Counted from the first letter of the stretch, positions 50,420 through 61,895 are shown. The stretch is DNA of 64,000 nt from Leptospira neocaledonica (GCF_002812205.1 NZ_NPEA01000002.1:372001-436000); one strand, 5' to 3'. The notes: a model not told the origin generated them from the sequence alone. Made by a program: numbers and translations.

Positions 50420-50475
50420 GAAGAGTCGGGATTCAATTGGCTCGAACATTATCGATTGCTGTTGATTTATCTCTC
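50420..50475 (+). repeat. Conserved flank after lipoprotein A (three copies in locus)
   Basis: The stretch containing GATTCAATTGGCTCGAACAT and TATCGATTGCTGTTGATTTA recurs after lipoprotein B (52940-52996) and C (53791-53850) with few changes. It marks the repeated unit as toxin tail, lipoprotein and 3' flank, and ends at the GC-rich element here and after copy C, and at IS sequence after copy B. Confidence 0.85.
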
Positions 50476-50620
50476 CCCCGCCAGGGATACGCAAGGCGCG
50501 AAGCGTCCCGTCGCGCATCCTAAAAAATAGCTCTGTAAAACTAACCTAATCGCGTAGGGATGAGGGCGACTGCCCGAACCTGAAGCAGCCCGGTCCTTGC
50601 GTAGCAAGGAGGCGGCCAAT
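50465..50620. repeat. GC-rich interspersed element, copy 2
   Basis: It shares with the 21795 copy the CGCCAGGGAT-like beginning, an AGGGATGAG block, GCAGCCCGGT and AGGCGGCCAA, with the hairpin CCTTGC-GTA-GCAAGG at 50595-50609. It separates lipoprotein A from the displaced toxin cassette, so it sits at the recombination junction. The beginning of the element (CTCCCCCGCCAG) is also present at about 53845. Confidence 0.65.
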
Positions 50621-50639
50621 AATTATAAAAACCAAATAT

Positions 50640-51324
50640 AAACCAAGGGTTAGGCGTAACGTATAACTCCGAGACGAACAGTTGGGGGCAAGTAACTGGA
50701 AATACAAACTTCGGAAATGATTATACAGTCATGACTGCACAGACTTTGGCAGATAAGGCCAAGACAGAATCGCAGATGAAGGTGGCCGGGACTTACGGAG
50801 ACGTATTAAAAGATCCTAATTTAATCGCAAATAGTGAAAGTTTAAAATCGATTGCGGATGGTTACGGAGTAAAACCACAAAATCTACCAGAAGTCATTCA
50901 GAACCTTTCAGATACGGTACGTAATCCGGATGCAGATCCGGCTTTGAGACAATCTGCACTTTTATCCTTGAATGAGATGATGGGAGCAGTGCATAACGAA
51001 GCGTATATAAAGGGTAACCAAAATCTGAAAGATGCGATTCAGAATTCTCCAGCGGTTTCTACCGTTGACGTTCAGGGAAAAGACAAAAACGGAACAGCGG
51101 AAGCTGGTTTCTTTAATCAAGTTGGAGAACAAGCTAAGATCTATCTGAACCAACTTGCTGGGAATGCATTTGGAGACTTTGCTTATATCAATGATAAGGG
51201 TGAAGTAGTTTTTAGAAGTTGCTTTGTTGCCGGGACGCTTGTTCATACGAAGGATGGATTGAGGGCTATTGAGACGGTGAAAGTTGGGGATGTTGTATTG
51301 ACGAAGAGTGATATGACTGGAGAA
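50640..51324 (+). repeat. Direct repeat arm B (start of the displaced cassette)
   Basis: This is the second copy of 47015-47699. Homology starts abruptly at AAACCAAGGG, just after the GC-rich element and an in-frame stop at 50626. Only scattered substitutions separate the arms, and no frameshift is present, which points to recent duplication or ongoing gene conversion. Confidence 0.9.
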
Positions 51325-52566
51325 CTTGGTTACAAACGAGTTTCTAAAACATTTGTTCGCCAAACAGAGACGATCTTCAAAGTGATTTTTGTTGACGGAA
51401 CCATGTTAGAGACTACGTGGAATCACCCATTCAGACGCTTGAAGGCTGAATTTAAAGATCAGGATTATCGAATAGAGAACTCCGAATGGAAAGAAGCTAA
51501 GGATCTTCAATCCGGAGATATTACTATAACAGCGAATGGAGAAATCCTGGAAATCGAAGAGATCATTATTGAAAATCGCTTTGAGACAGTTTATAACTTT
51601 GTTGTAGATGATTTTCACACATACTTTGTAGGTGAAATCGGAGTTTGGGTGCATAATCAGGATTATAGTAATAAATATTCGGACAGGCGAGCAATTCACG
51701 ATGAAATTGAGGCAAAGCTGGATATAAGAAACCATGTTGCAGACGTAACTGCAGGAGGTTTGTTGGATGGGACGCTTGAAGTGGCAAAATCTATTGGTAA
51801 GACACTTTACAGAGGAGCAACGGGCGCACTTGGTTTTCTCGGGATAGCACTTGAAGTTGGATCTGAGGGTTATGCATTTCAGAAGAAGTTAAAAGAAATG
51901 GCTGAGACTAGAGATACAAAAGACGCAATTCGCCTCATGGATGACTTGCTAATGAGAGAAGAAAAGAAAGCTAAACGCGAATTCCGTGACGTGAACGGCG
52001 GTCTTGATATCTTAATTAATAAGAGGAAAGATTTTCTGGATACAATCGAAGGCAAGACGACTTACGATACTACTGTTGGGGATCTTGCTGATCCACGTAT
52101 AAATCAACAGCATAGAGATCATAATAAGGAAGTAGCATTTCAGCAGAAAAATATAGATTTAGACATGCGAGAGCGGGATGTATTCAATAAAACTTATTAC
52201 GAAAAGATGAAGCTAATGGATCAGGCTAGGACTTTTGGAGAAAATGGAGACTATCGTTCAATGCTTAATATTGCCGACAAAGCTTTAATGTATCGAGGAC
52301 ATTCGGATGGGTACGCAGAAATGGAAATGATCCGTCATTTTCAAACAGTAAAAACGGTTGGATCGTTCTCGCATCAGACAATCACTGAATCTCCGAGTAA
52401 GGCTTCTACTATTTCAATTAATCCAACTTTACCGGAGATTCAAAAGGCCTATGAAGAATATATGAAAATAAGGGAGAGAAATATTCAAGATGGAAAGAAG
52501 ACCAATTGTCAGGATAGAACGTATAATGGAGGGTACTATGTTGTTCCGGTATGTTATAGTAATTAA
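50731..52566 (+). CDS. Displaced (orphan) toxin C-terminal cassette with Hint domain
   Basis: The 611-residue frame equals an internal part of the giant protein (from its residue 1340) followed by a Hint domain (Cys163, CFVAGTLVHT, to HTYFVGEIGVWVHN near 308) and a different 300-residue C-terminal domain that is helical, with one hydrophobic segment (GATGALGFLGIALEVG) and a Cys-containing tail VPVCYSN. No enzyme motif is recognised. The first ATG (50731) has no SD sequence and the duplicated region starts mid-gene without a signal peptide, so it is probably silent until recombined with the full gene. The open frame over 1.8 kb suggests selection. Confidence 0.75.
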   Translation: MTAQTLADKAKTESQMKVAGTYGDVLKDPNLIANSESLKSIADGYGVKPQNLPEVIQNLSDTVRNPDADPALRQSALLSLNEMMGAVHNEAYIKGNQNLKDAIQNSPAVSTVDVQGKDKNGTAEAGFFNQVGEQAKIYLNQLAGNAFGDFAYINDKGEVVFRSCFVAGTLVHTKDGLRAIETVKVGDVVLTKSDMTGELGYKRVSKTFVRQTETIFKVIFVDGTMLETTWNHPFRRLKAEFKDQDYRIENSEWKEAKDLQSGDITITANGEILEIEEIIIENRFETVYNFVVDDFHTYFVGEIGVWVHNQDYSNKYSDRRAIHDEIEAKLDIRNHVADVTAGGLLDGTLEVAKSIGKTLYRGATGALGFLGIALEVGSEGYAFQKKLKEMAETRDTKDAIRLMDDLLMREEKKAKREFRDVNGGLDILINKRKDFLDTIEGKTTYDTTVGDLADPRINQQHRDHNKEVAFQQKNIDLDMRERDVFNKTYYEKMKLMDQARTFGENGDYRSMLNIADKALMYRGHSDGYAEMEMIRHFQTVKTVGSFSHQTITESPSKASTISINPTLPEIQKAYEEYMKIRERNIQDGKKTNCQDRTYNGGYYVVPVCYSN

Positions 52567-52939
52567 TTTTTTAGTGTTGATCATCTTGAAATGCCAAGCG
52601 GCAAAGAAGGAGATTTTCGAACTCCCCGAAGTGAGAAAGCAATTCGTCAACAATATTGATTTTAAAAAAGCAGAATTTAATAAAGACTCTCATTTATACT
52701 CGCAATATTTTGATACTAGTGTGCTTACTTATTCTATTTCTTGGAATGAGAAGGGAAGTGTATCCTCTGAATCTTTACAAAAGAATGAAGATGTGGAAAT
52801 ATTTATCTATCAGGATGGAGAGTTAAGCATGAAGGCTAAAATGAAAAGACATGCATTCAAGCCGTATTACAAAGAAGATATTGCTGAAAGTATAGAACAA
52901 ACAGAGGACTCTATCTTCTATTATTTGAAAAGTAAATAA
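52538..52939 (+). CDS. Small lipoprotein B, candidate immunity protein
   Basis: The 133-residue paralogue begins LFRYVIVINFLVLIILKCQ, with a weaker lipobox (IILKC), and ends EQTEDSIFYYLKSK. ATG at 52538 follows GGAGGG by four bases. It overlaps the 3' end of the displaced toxin cassette by 29 bases, the same distance as in the other two copies, so it is the natural cognate partner of that toxin domain. Confidence 0.75.
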   Translation: MLFRYVIVINFLVLIILKCQAAKKEIFELPEVRKQFVNNIDFKKAEFNKDSHLYSQYFDTSVLTYSISWNEKGSVSSESLQKNEDVEIFIYQDGELSMKAKMKRHAFKPYYKEDIAESIEQTEDSIFYYLKSK

Positions 52940-52997
52940 GCAGAGTCAGGATTCAATTGGCTCGAAGATTATCGATTGCTGTTGATTTATCTCTCCC

Positions 52998-53325
52998 GTG
53001 CAGAATCCACGTAAAACCGAGAAAGATTTGTCCGGATATCCGGACACCTGCTCTGGGTAAGAAAACTAACACTCTTTTTCTGTAGATAATTGAGATTAAC
53101 ACTGAGGACAGTTGATTTTTCTATTCTCAATGATTCTTTTTGCGACAGCTTCTTTGATTTGAGTGGAGAATCTTAATTTATCTGGAATAGCTCCGTTTAA
53201 AACATCATTTGGAGGGGCACTACATGAAACAATCCTTCCAGTAGGAGTGTTGCCTCCAAGTGCAAGACGGATTGTAAAAAATTTTACCCCTCGCGTCTTA
53301 GCGGCCCTGCGTGAAACAAAAATGG
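52998..53325 (-). mobile_element. Insertion-sequence remnant with transposase C-terminus, copy B
   Basis: It begins with one 22-base end unit (52998-53019) and the palindrome TGTCCGGATATCCGGACA (53029-53046). On the minus strand an open frame reads FFTIRLALGGNTPTGRIV and later DKLRFSTQIKEAVAKR, with a stop near 53097. The LALGGNTP stretch resembles the end of DDE transposases of the IS3/IS481 kind (RPHxALGGxTP). The rest of the transposase is missing. Copy A lacks an internal piece of about 80-90 bases present here. Confidence 0.5.
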
Positions 53326-53330
53326 AGCAA

Positions 53331-53417
53331 AATATTCAAGATGGAAAGAAGACCAACTGTCAAATCAGAACGTTTAATGGAGGTTATTTTGAAGTTCCAG
53401 TATGTTATAGTAATTAG
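53331..53417 (+). pseudogene. Toxin C-terminal tail remnant C
   Basis: The frame ending NIQDGKKTNCQIRTFNGGYF and EVPVCYSN (stop 53417) repeats the last 28 residues of the displaced cassette. Upstream in frame are IS-derived codons, so the toxin body was lost. It contains the SD sequence for lipoprotein C. Confidence 0.7.
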
Positions 53418-53790
53418 TTTTTTTGTATTAATTAATATTGGCTGTCAAATTTCTAAAAAGGAAACTTTTGATCTACCGCATATTAGGAAGATCCATTTTC
53501 AAGATATAGACTTCGACAAAGCTACTTATGATAAAGATACGAGAATGTATTCGCAGTTTTTTGAAACACCAGGATATGTTTATTCAGTCGGCTGGGACAA
53601 AAAGGATGTAATAATTGGCGAGATGTATAAAAAGGGTGGTCTGATTGAAATATATACATATCACGATAATCGATTAAATTCGAAAACTAAATCCAGAAGA
53701 GGTGAATTCGAGCCATACTACAAAGAAGATATTGCTGATAATGCAGAGCAAACGGAAGATTCTATCTTTTACTATTTAAAAAATAAATAA
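53389..53790 (+). CDS. Small lipoprotein C, candidate immunity protein
   Basis: The 133-residue paralogue starts KFQYVIVISFFVLINIGCQ, identical to copy A in the signal, and then diverges in the mature domain (FEPYYKEDIADNAEQTED near the end is conserved). TTG at 53389 has GGAGG five bases upstream. The signal and C-terminus are conserved among A, B and C while the middle 60 residues vary most, as expected for proteins that each recognise a different toxin. Confidence 0.72.
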   Translation: MKFQYVIVISFFVLINIGCQISKKETFDLPHIRKIHFQDIDFDKATYDKDTRMYSQFFETPGYVYSVGWDKKDVIIGEMYKKGGLIEIYTYHDNRLNSKTKSRRGEFEPYYKEDIADNAEQTEDSIFYYLKNK

Positions 53791-53880
53791 GAAGAGTCTG
53801 GATTCAATTGGCTCGAACATTATCGATTGCTGTTGATTTATTCCCTCCCCCGCCAGTGACGCGCACCGCACACATCGAAT
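53791..53880 (+). repeat. Third copy of the 3' flank and truncated GC-rich element
   Basis: The GATTCAATTGGCTCGAACAT flank is repeated, followed by CTCCCCCGCCAG and GACGCGCACCGC, which match only the first part of the element at 50465. It ends the repeated locus; the next gene belongs to the chromosomal background. Confidence 0.6.
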
Positions 53881-53927
53881 AATTTAAAATCAACAAATCA
53901 TTTATTTTTTGTTAGACGATCCGATTT

Positions 53928-54749
53928 ATGCGGAGTATATATAAATCTGTGTGTTCGATGATTAGATTTCTAAAATACTTCTCTGTCACATTTTGCATGA
54001 CGTTTTTGTTGGGATGTTTTTCCAATTACCAATCCGCATATGTAAATAATGGGGCCGGTCTTAGAATCCGTTCCGCTCCTAAACTTTCTTCCGAAAAGAC
54101 TGCAATGATTCCTCATAAAGGAGAAGTGAAAATCCTAGAAAAGGACCAACGATTAGCTCATATAGATGGATTCGAAAATTATTGGTATAAGATCAAAAGT
54201 GAAGAAGGAGAAGGTTGGGTTTTCGGTGGATACCTAAGTTTTAAACATCCGGATTTTCTTCCCCCAGGTTCAAATTCGTATACGGGTCTTGTTTATCGCC
54301 ATCGAATCCAATCTCTGAAACTAATTCGTAGTCAGTTTATAAACCAGGATTTGTTCTTAAATATTTACCAAGCGGATCCAAAACATATTTTTGCGTTTTT
54401 AGAAAGAAAGAACCAGATCTCGGAAAATCTGATCGAATGGAAGATCTTACATGCAATTACGTTGGATATTCCCCAAAAAGACGAAGAAATATTAAATCGC
54501 GTTACCGCTCAATGTAATACTCCAGGGTTAGATGGTCAAGAAATCATACTTGCGATCTTAAAGATCCAAATGCGTAAGACCGGAGTAACAATCGGAAATC
54601 ATTATGAGTTGGTATTGGATAAACTGAAAATCCGCAAGGCTTGGACTCTAAGTGAAGACGAATCTTTTCTGCAGCCTGTTCTGAAAACGAAGGGGATAGA
54701 GTGCACAATTTTCGATCCGGGAAATCAGTTGAAGGCGATCTCAGAGTGA
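53928..54749 (+). CDS. SH3-domain lipoprotein
   Basis: The 273-residue protein has a lipoprotein signal ending TFLLGCF (Cys30 from the ATG at 53928; an ATG at 53958 would give Cys20) and a bacterial SH3 domain at about 38-105 (GLRIRSAPKLSSEKTAMIP, WYKIKSEEGEGWVFGGYLSF). The remaining 165 residues are helical and unrecognised. Leptospira has several such SH3 lipoproteins. It is monocistronic and ends 50 bases from the convergent prmC stop. Confidence 0.75.
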   Translation: MRSIYKSVCSMIRFLKYFSVTFCMTFLLGCFSNYQSAYVNNGAGLRIRSAPKLSSEKTAMIPHKGEVKILEKDQRLAHIDGFENYWYKIKSEEGEGWVFGGYLSFKHPDFLPPGSNSYTGLVYRHRIQSLKLIRSQFINQDLFLNIYQADPKHIFAFLERKNQISENLIEWKILHAITLDIPQKDEEILNRVTAQCNTPGLDGQEIILAILKIQMRKTGVTIGNHYELVLDKLKIRKAWTLSEDESFLQPVLKTKGIECTIFDPGNQLKAISE

Positions 54750-54799
54750 GCAACGTTTTGGCTAAACTTTCAAGCTTCCTGCATTTATTTTTGAGAATT

Positions 54800-55663
54800 T
54801 TAAAGCTTCAACCGAACAAAACTATCTCTACCTGAAAGATCCTTTTTTAGATCCGCCTCGGAGTATCCGAGGGAAAGTGCAGTTTCTTTTAACCAGCTAG
54901 AATATCTAGGATGGGTTTCTAGATAAAGCTTTCCTTGGGTCCTAAGCTTGGACTTTGCCTCTGTTAGGATTTTTGTATGGAAACCTTGGAAATCGGATAC
55001 GAATAAAGCGAGATGCGGCTCGTAATCGGCAACGTCAGGCATGATCGTCGATTTATCCGATTCCGGAATATAAGGTGGATTAGAAACGATTAGATCGAAT
55101 TTGGTCTCGTTAGGAATAGGGGAGAGCAGATCTCCGTGATAGAGTTCGAAACTTCTTTCTGCATTTAAGATTTCCTGAATATTCTTCCGATTGATCTCTA
55201 ATGCGGATTCGGAAGCGTCCGTGAAAGAAACTTTCCATTCTTTTCTGGCCTTGGCAAGACTGATCCCGATACATCCACTGCCAGAACAAAGGTCCAATAC
55301 TTCTAAATTGTTTTCTTTGTTGGGATATTCTTCCAAAACCCAAGCGACTAATTCTTCCGTTTCCGGTCTAGGAATCAGAACCGATTCGTTCACATAGAAT
55401 TCTGAATCGAAGAATGCTTTCTTCCCAATGATGTATGCTGTAGGTCTAAATTTGGATCTTTGGACGATTCTTTCTCTGTATTCGTCTTTTTCGGATAAGG
55501 AAAGTGGTCTTTCGAAGTCTATATAGAGTTTTACTCTTTGGATCTTGAGTAAGTCTGCGAGTAATATCTCCGCATCCAATCTTGCGGAAGGTATGTTTTT
55601 CTTTTTTAAGAATTCTTCCGATTTCTTGAGTAGGTTCAGAACGTTGTCTTGGGAATCTGCCAT
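54800..55663 (-). CDS. prmC: Release factor glutamine methyltransferase
   Basis: The 287-residue enzyme methylates the Gln of the GGQ motif in RF1 and RF2. It has the N-terminal helical domain ([13 protein letters not shown]), RPETEELV, the SAM motif [16 protein letters not shown] and the substrate motif SNPPYIPES. Length is normal. tRNA-Arg lies directly upstream (7 bases), probably transcribed with it. Confidence 0.95.
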   Translation of the reverse strand: MADSQDNVLNLLKKSEEFLKKKNIPSARLDAEILLADLLKIQRVKLYIDFERPLSLSEKDEYRERIVQRSKFRPTAYIIGKKAFFDSEFYVNESVLIPRPETEELVAWVLEEYPNKENNLEVLDLCSGSGCIGISLAKARKEWKVSFTDASESALEINRKNIQEILNAERSFELYHGDLLSPIPNETKFDLIVSNPPYIPESDKSTIMPDVADYEPHLALFVSDFQGFHTKILTEAKSKLRTQGKLYLETHPRYSSWLKETALSLGYSEADLKKDLSGRDSFVRLKL

Positions 55664-55670
55664 GGTTTGA

Positions 55671-55747
<77 letters not shown>

Positions 55748-55773
55748 TTTATCTTTAGAACGCGGGTATTCGG

Positions 55774-56415
55774 TTAAGAAGGTTTGCGCTTCTGGGAGAC
55801 TATTCTCTGGAAGTCGTTAATATTGTGAATAACGATTTTGTCGGAGTAGATCTCGATTTTGCCACTTTTAGCAAATTGATTCACAACCTTTTGGACTTCT
55901 CCCACAGGTTGGGCACACCAATCTGCCACGTCTTCTACAGTGACGTTGAGCACGACCTCTTTGAATTCGGTATGAGTGTGCATCTTCTCATACAACATTA
56001 AGAATACGTCGGCCACTTTTCCGATGATATCGTCTAGCAATAGGATGAGCAATCTTCGTTTTGCGTCGTAAATTCTTACGGAGAAGATTGTGAGAATCTT
56101 GAGCGCAAGCGTAGGGTTCTTGGTCATTAGGAGTTCGAAGTTGGCTCTATTGAAGTTCAGAACTTTTACTTCTGAGATTGCGATTGCCGTAGCACTTCTA
56201 GGTTGTTCTTCTAAGATCGCCATCTCTCCGAAGATATCTCCTTGTTCCAGGATATCTAAAGTTTTGATGGAATTCCCCACGGTTTTGGTAATCTTTACTT
56301 TTCCTGCTTGGATCAGAAAGAAATCGTTTCCTGGTTCGTTTTCACAGAATATGATCTGGTTCGGTTCGAAAGTTTTTCCGAACTTTGAGAACATTGACTC
56401 GAGCATTAAATCCAT
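55774..56415 (-). CDS. Crp/Fnr-type cyclic-nucleotide-binding regulator
   Basis: The 213-residue protein has a cNMP-binding beta roll with the phosphate cassette [17 protein letters not shown], a dimer helix ([13 protein letters not shown]) and a C-terminal winged-helix part ([21 protein letters not shown]). The cassette keeps Glu and Arg needed for cyclic nucleotide binding. The HTH is less typical than in Crp. It begins at the base next to the stop codon of another cNMP-binding protein, so the two are coupled. Confidence 0.85.
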   Translation of the reverse strand: MDLMLESMFSKFGKTFEPNQIIFCENEPGNDFFLIQAGKVKITKTVGNSIKTLDILEQGDIFGEMAILEEQPRSATAIAISEVKVLNFNRANFELLMTKNPTLALKILTIFSVRIYDAKRRLLILLLDDIIGKVADVFLMLYEKMHTHTEFKEVVLNVTVEDVADWCAQPVGEVQKVVNQFAKSGKIEIYSDKIVIHNINDFQRIVSQKRKPS

Positions 56416-57477
56416 TTAGGTGCTGAGCTCCTTGGCTTTTTGGCGAGCCTTCTGGGAAAGACTGTCTCTTTCGGGAGGAAGTAATGCTACCTTGCCGAAT
56501 AACATTCCTGCTCTTTGACGATCTCCTTGTTGTTCCGCGATCTCGGCCAAATGAAATAAAGACTCTTTTACTGATTCTCCGGATGGGTGTTTTTTGATAT
56601 AAGCAGAGAAGGTATTGCTTGCAGTATCCAAATTATTCAACTTTAAGAAACAAACACCCATTTGGAAAAGTGCGTTGTCCACGAGCTTCTTCTCGCTATC
56701 ATATTTGAAATCTGTGCGAACCATTAGGTCTTTAAATATACCGGCCGCTTCTTCGAATTTTCCTACATTCAAGAACGTATGAGCGCGGTTATAAAGAGAA
56801 GTAATCGTATTGTCAGTTCCTGCCCCGAGATTCGTTTTTTCCGTAGCAGGTTTCATAATATTCTGCAGATTTTCCTGGGACATAGGAGCTCTGGTAGAAG
56901 CTGCATCGTAGACTAACGGTGGCATATTGATAGGATAAGGTGTTCCCTTTCTTGCTAGATCTTGTAGCTCGGTTGCTCTTCCTGCATAAGCCCCGCTAGG
57001 ATAATGTTCTAAATATTTTGCGAATCCGTAAGCTGCGTGTTCGAAGTTATTGTTTTTATAAAATACTTCGGCGACGTTCATAAGCTCGAATGCAGGATTT
57101 CTGGCTTCTGCCTGGCCTAAAATTTCTCTCAGTTTTTTGTGAACCAGTCGCAATTGGCTGGAGAAAACCTTCATCATCTTTAAGATCAGATGGGTTTTTT
57201 CGGCTACGAATGTTTCGAAGTCTGAAAGTTTAAAAACTAAGACTGTGGCTCCACCTACAACCTGAGCGGTTTCTTCCCTAGGATACTTTCCGAGTGCTGA
57301 TTTGACTCCGAAAAACTCTCCCAGTCGTACGTCTTCTTTAACCTCGTAACCGGAATCAATCGCGGTGTACGTGAGAACGACTCGACCTTGTCTGAGGACG
57401 TAAATATCCTCCGATCGATCTTTCTCGAAGTAAATAATGGAGCCGCCTTTATAAGTTCGGATTATGGGCCCAGCCAA
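56416..57477 (-). CDS. cNMP-binding domain protein with TPR-like repeats
   Basis: The 353-residue protein has an N-terminal cNMP-type beta roll ([45 protein letters not shown]) in which the usual RSA of the phosphate cassette is replaced, so ligand binding may be lost. TPR-like helices follow at 130-175 and 225-345 ([38 protein letters not shown]). There is no DNA-binding domain. It is translated just before the Crp-like gene and may act as its protein partner. Confidence 0.8.
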   Translation of the reverse strand: MAGPIIRTYKGGSIIYFEKDRSEDIYVLRQGRVVLTYTAIDSGYEVKEDVRLGEFFGVKSALGKYPREETAQVVGGATVLVFKLSDFETFVAEKTHLILKMMKVFSSQLRLVHKKLREILGQAEARNPAFELMNVAEVFYKNNNFEHAAYGFAKYLEHYPSGAYAGRATELQDLARKGTPYPINMPPLVYDAASTRAPMSQENLQNIMKPATEKTNLGAGTDNTITSLYNRAHTFLNVGKFEEAAGIFKDLMVRTDFKYDSEKKLVDNALFQMGVCFLKLNNLDTASNTFSAYIKKHPSGESVKESLFHLAEIAEQQGDRQRAGMLFGKVALLPPERDSLSQKARQKAKELST

Positions 57478-57501
57478 GACCGTTACCTTCTTCTCTAAAT
57501 C

Positions 57502-58731
57502 TTACCCGACAGGAAAAAATGCCAAATCCTTTTTGTAACCAAGGGCCCGGGTGACCGATTCTAGCAACCCTAGGGGGTCTCCTGCAAGGTATTTATCGGT
57601 TCCGGCGATCTTAATTTCGCGCCCTGTCACGCCTGTTTCGTCAAAAAAATCTTTCAAAGAAAGGTCACCGTAGGAAGGTTTCCCGTCCTTCACCACCAAA
57701 CGTACGGACTTAAGATCCGCAGTGCAAAGTGTTTGGTAGGCGTCTTCTTTTTCGGAAGAAAGAACTAAAAGATCCGCTTTTTTTCCGATTTCCAATTTGC
57801 CCAGATCGTTCTCTACCCGAAGCGCCTTTGCCGGATTTTCGGTGACCATCTTAAAAACAATTTTAGGATCCAATTCTTTTCCATATTCTTTGGCAAAAAA
57901 TTCCCGTGCGGCTCTGATCTCTTGGAAAATATTTATAGAACCGGACATTGGAGAATCAGTGCCCAAACTCACGTTAATTCCTGCTTCCAGGATTTCCCGG
58001 ATCGGCGCGGTTTTGCCGAACATGAACAAATTGGATTCGGGACACCATACCAAATTTGCCTTTGTTTTAGAAACCGTTTTGATATCTTCCGCATCGAATG
58101 CGATCCCATGAACGAGTACTGTGTTTTCTCCCAAACAGCCGAGAGAATTCAATTCTCTTAGGGCATTTTTGGATTCTTCGTCGAATCCTTCGGAGATATG
58201 GGTTACAAAGGGAAGGTTCCCTTCTTTCGCTCTCGCGTATTCTATCTGAGGCCCATCTCCCCAGCCGAGAGAATAAGAACAGATACTATGAGCTAAGGTA
58301 AAACGTTCCAGAATCCGAACCGGAGATTTATCCAAAAAAGGTTTTTGGACGAAGTGGGGAATATGATCTAAAACGGAAGTCACGCCGCTGATCAGATTTT
58401 TATAAGAACCTAATAAATACAACTGCTCCGGTTCGAGTTGTTGCCTTTCTGCATATACTACGGATGATTTGAGATCATTGTCCCAAGGAAGCCAATTCAA
58501 ATAAGGACGGTTCGTACCAACTTTAGGAAGGTAAGTGCCAAGAAGATGGTCGTGAGCGTTGATCAGCCCCGGATAAACAAAATTTCCTCTTAGATTGATC
58601 CGGATCGGCAGAACATCTTTTGGGATCCCGGAGGAGAGAGAAGAAATCCTCCCGTCCTTGATCCGGATAGTTGCGTTCTCCAATACTCCTTGTGGAGTAA
58701 CGGCTTTAGAATTTACGATTTCCCATTCCAT
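57502..58731 (-). CDS. Amidohydrolase-superfamily metal-dependent hydrolase
   Basis: The 409-residue protein has the subtype III amidohydrolase pattern: [16 protein letters not shown], later [24 protein letters not shown] and LGTDSPMSG. Chlorohydrolase/cytosine deaminase-like enzymes (TrzN, SsnA group) share it. The first metal site is HDH rather than the common HxH with HTH; metal ligands are otherwise present. Substrate unknown. It follows a stand-alone position 24 bases from the cNMP/TPR gene. Confidence 0.82.
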   Translation of the reverse strand: MEWEIVNSKAVTPQGVLENATIRIKDGRISSLSSGIPKDVLPIRINLRGNFVYPGLINAHDHLLGTYLPKVGTNRPYLNWLPWDNDLKSSVVYAERQQLEPEQLYLLGSYKNLISGVTSVLDHIPHFVQKPFLDKSPVRILERFTLAHSICSYSLGWGDGPQIEYARAKEGNLPFVTHISEGFDEESKNALRELNSLGCLGENTVLVHGIAFDAEDIKTVSKTKANLVWCPESNLFMFGKTAPIREILEAGINVSLGTDSPMSGSINIFQEIRAAREFFAKEYGKELDPKIVFKMVTENPAKALRVENDLGKLEIGKKADLLVLSSEKEDAYQTLCTADLKSVRLVVKDGKPSYGDLSLKDFFDETGVTGREIKIAGTDKYLAGDPLGLLESVTRALGYKKDLAFFPVG

Positions 58732-58767
58732 TTAAGTGCAAAAACCTAATATACTTAATAGCCGCGA

Positions 58768-59421
58768 TCAGTATTTCAAAAGTGGGATCGGATCCACAGC
58801 TTTGGTACCTTGGTTGATCTGGAAGTAAAGTCCTTTCCCTTCTTCCAATTCTCCTAAAGAATCTCCTGTTTTTACCGTTTCGCCTTCTTTGACGGAAACG
58901 GATCTGAGATTTGCATACACGCTAGAGTATCCGCCCTTATGCTCTAATATAATATATTTCCTGTAACCGTCCATTTGGTCCAGTACAACTACTTTGCCGG
59001 ATCGGATCGGATGAACATCCTTATGTCTGCTAGCCTTGAACAGGACTCCCTTGTTCGGATAATAAGATAGATTAGAATAAGGAAGTGAAACAGGAGGAAG
59101 TGCTTTTAAAGGAGAATGGAATTTAGGGGTTCCGGAAGAAGGCGAGTCCTCAGGCAAATTTTTTTCAATTCGAGAAGAATAGGATAGGTTATGAGGGATT
59201 TTCAGTTTTTCTCCCGCTTTCAAACCTTCGTTTTCTTTTTTGCCGTTCCATTCTAGAAGTATTCTCCAATCCAATCCGTACTTTTGGGAGATGGAAAATG
59301 CGGTTTCCTTCGGTTTGACAGTGTGGATCTTTAAGGGAGTTCCTGCGGAGTCGATTCTATAAGGAAAAGAAATGAGCATCATTCCGAAACATATCAGACG
59401 AATGAAATAGAACTCTCGCAT
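58768..59421 (-). CDS. LysM protein with degenerate M23 peptidase-like domain
   Basis: The 217-residue exported protein has a signal peptide (1-25), a LysM domain (about 32-80: HTVKPKETAFSISQKYGLDW, LKAGEKLKIP) and an M23-fold domain (about 120-215). Core M23 strands are visible (IILEHKGGYSSVYANL, VKTGDSLGELEEGKGLYFQI), but zinc ligands are missing: YAHL reads YANL, HLHFEI reads LYFQIN, and no HxGxD is present. It is likely a non-catalytic, EnvC/NlpD-like activator or a wall-binding protein. Confidence 0.8.
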   Translation of the reverse strand: MREFYFIRLICFGMMLISFPYRIDSAGTPLKIHTVKPKETAFSISQKYGLDWRILLEWNGKKENEGLKAGEKLKIPHNLSYSSRIEKNLPEDSPSSGTPKFHSPLKALPPVSLPYSNLSYYPNKGVLFKASRHKDVHPIRSGKVVVLDQMDGYRKYIILEHKGGYSSVYANLRSVSVKEGETVKTGDSLGELEEGKGLYFQINQGTKAVDPIPLLKY

Positions 59422-59456
59422 ACTCTAAAATATCGGCAAATTTCTCCTCCACCAAA

Positions 59457-59490
59457 AAGAAAAGGGAGCCTGATCGGCTCCCTTTTTTCC
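59457..59490. terminator. Bidirectional terminator downstream of fusA
   Basis: GGGAGCC at 59464-59470 pairs with GGCTCCC at 59476-59482, with A-rich sequence on one side and T-rich on the other, so it can stop transcription from either strand. It lies 33 bases after the fusA stop and before the LysM gene start. Confidence 0.85.
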
Positions 59491-59514
59491 AAAAAGAAAG
59501 ATATTACTGAAAGA

Positions 59515-61635
<2,121 letters not shown>

Positions 61636-61895
61636 TAGAGTCCTCTTTAAAAGTTCACACGGAAAATCCTATTAACACTCTTTAACAGAGCGGAATAAAA
61701 ACTTTACGTGGATACTAATCTGACTGGGTTCCCTAGGTAAAGGAACCCTAATTCTTACCAATTTTCGGAAAGGGGCGCGTTTGTAAAGATCGTTTCCAAG
61801 AATAGATGGTGATCCTGGTCTGTATTATAGGAAATTCATTGCCCCGCTGTGCCAGGGTCAAAATAGTTTCTGGAAGGGTAGTTTTTCCCTTATAC

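Noticed and set aside
53163..53417. 84-residue plus-strand frame as a separate gene
   Set aside because: The first part is antisense to a transposase-like remnant and only the last 28 codons match the toxin tail, so it is a chimera of two fragments.
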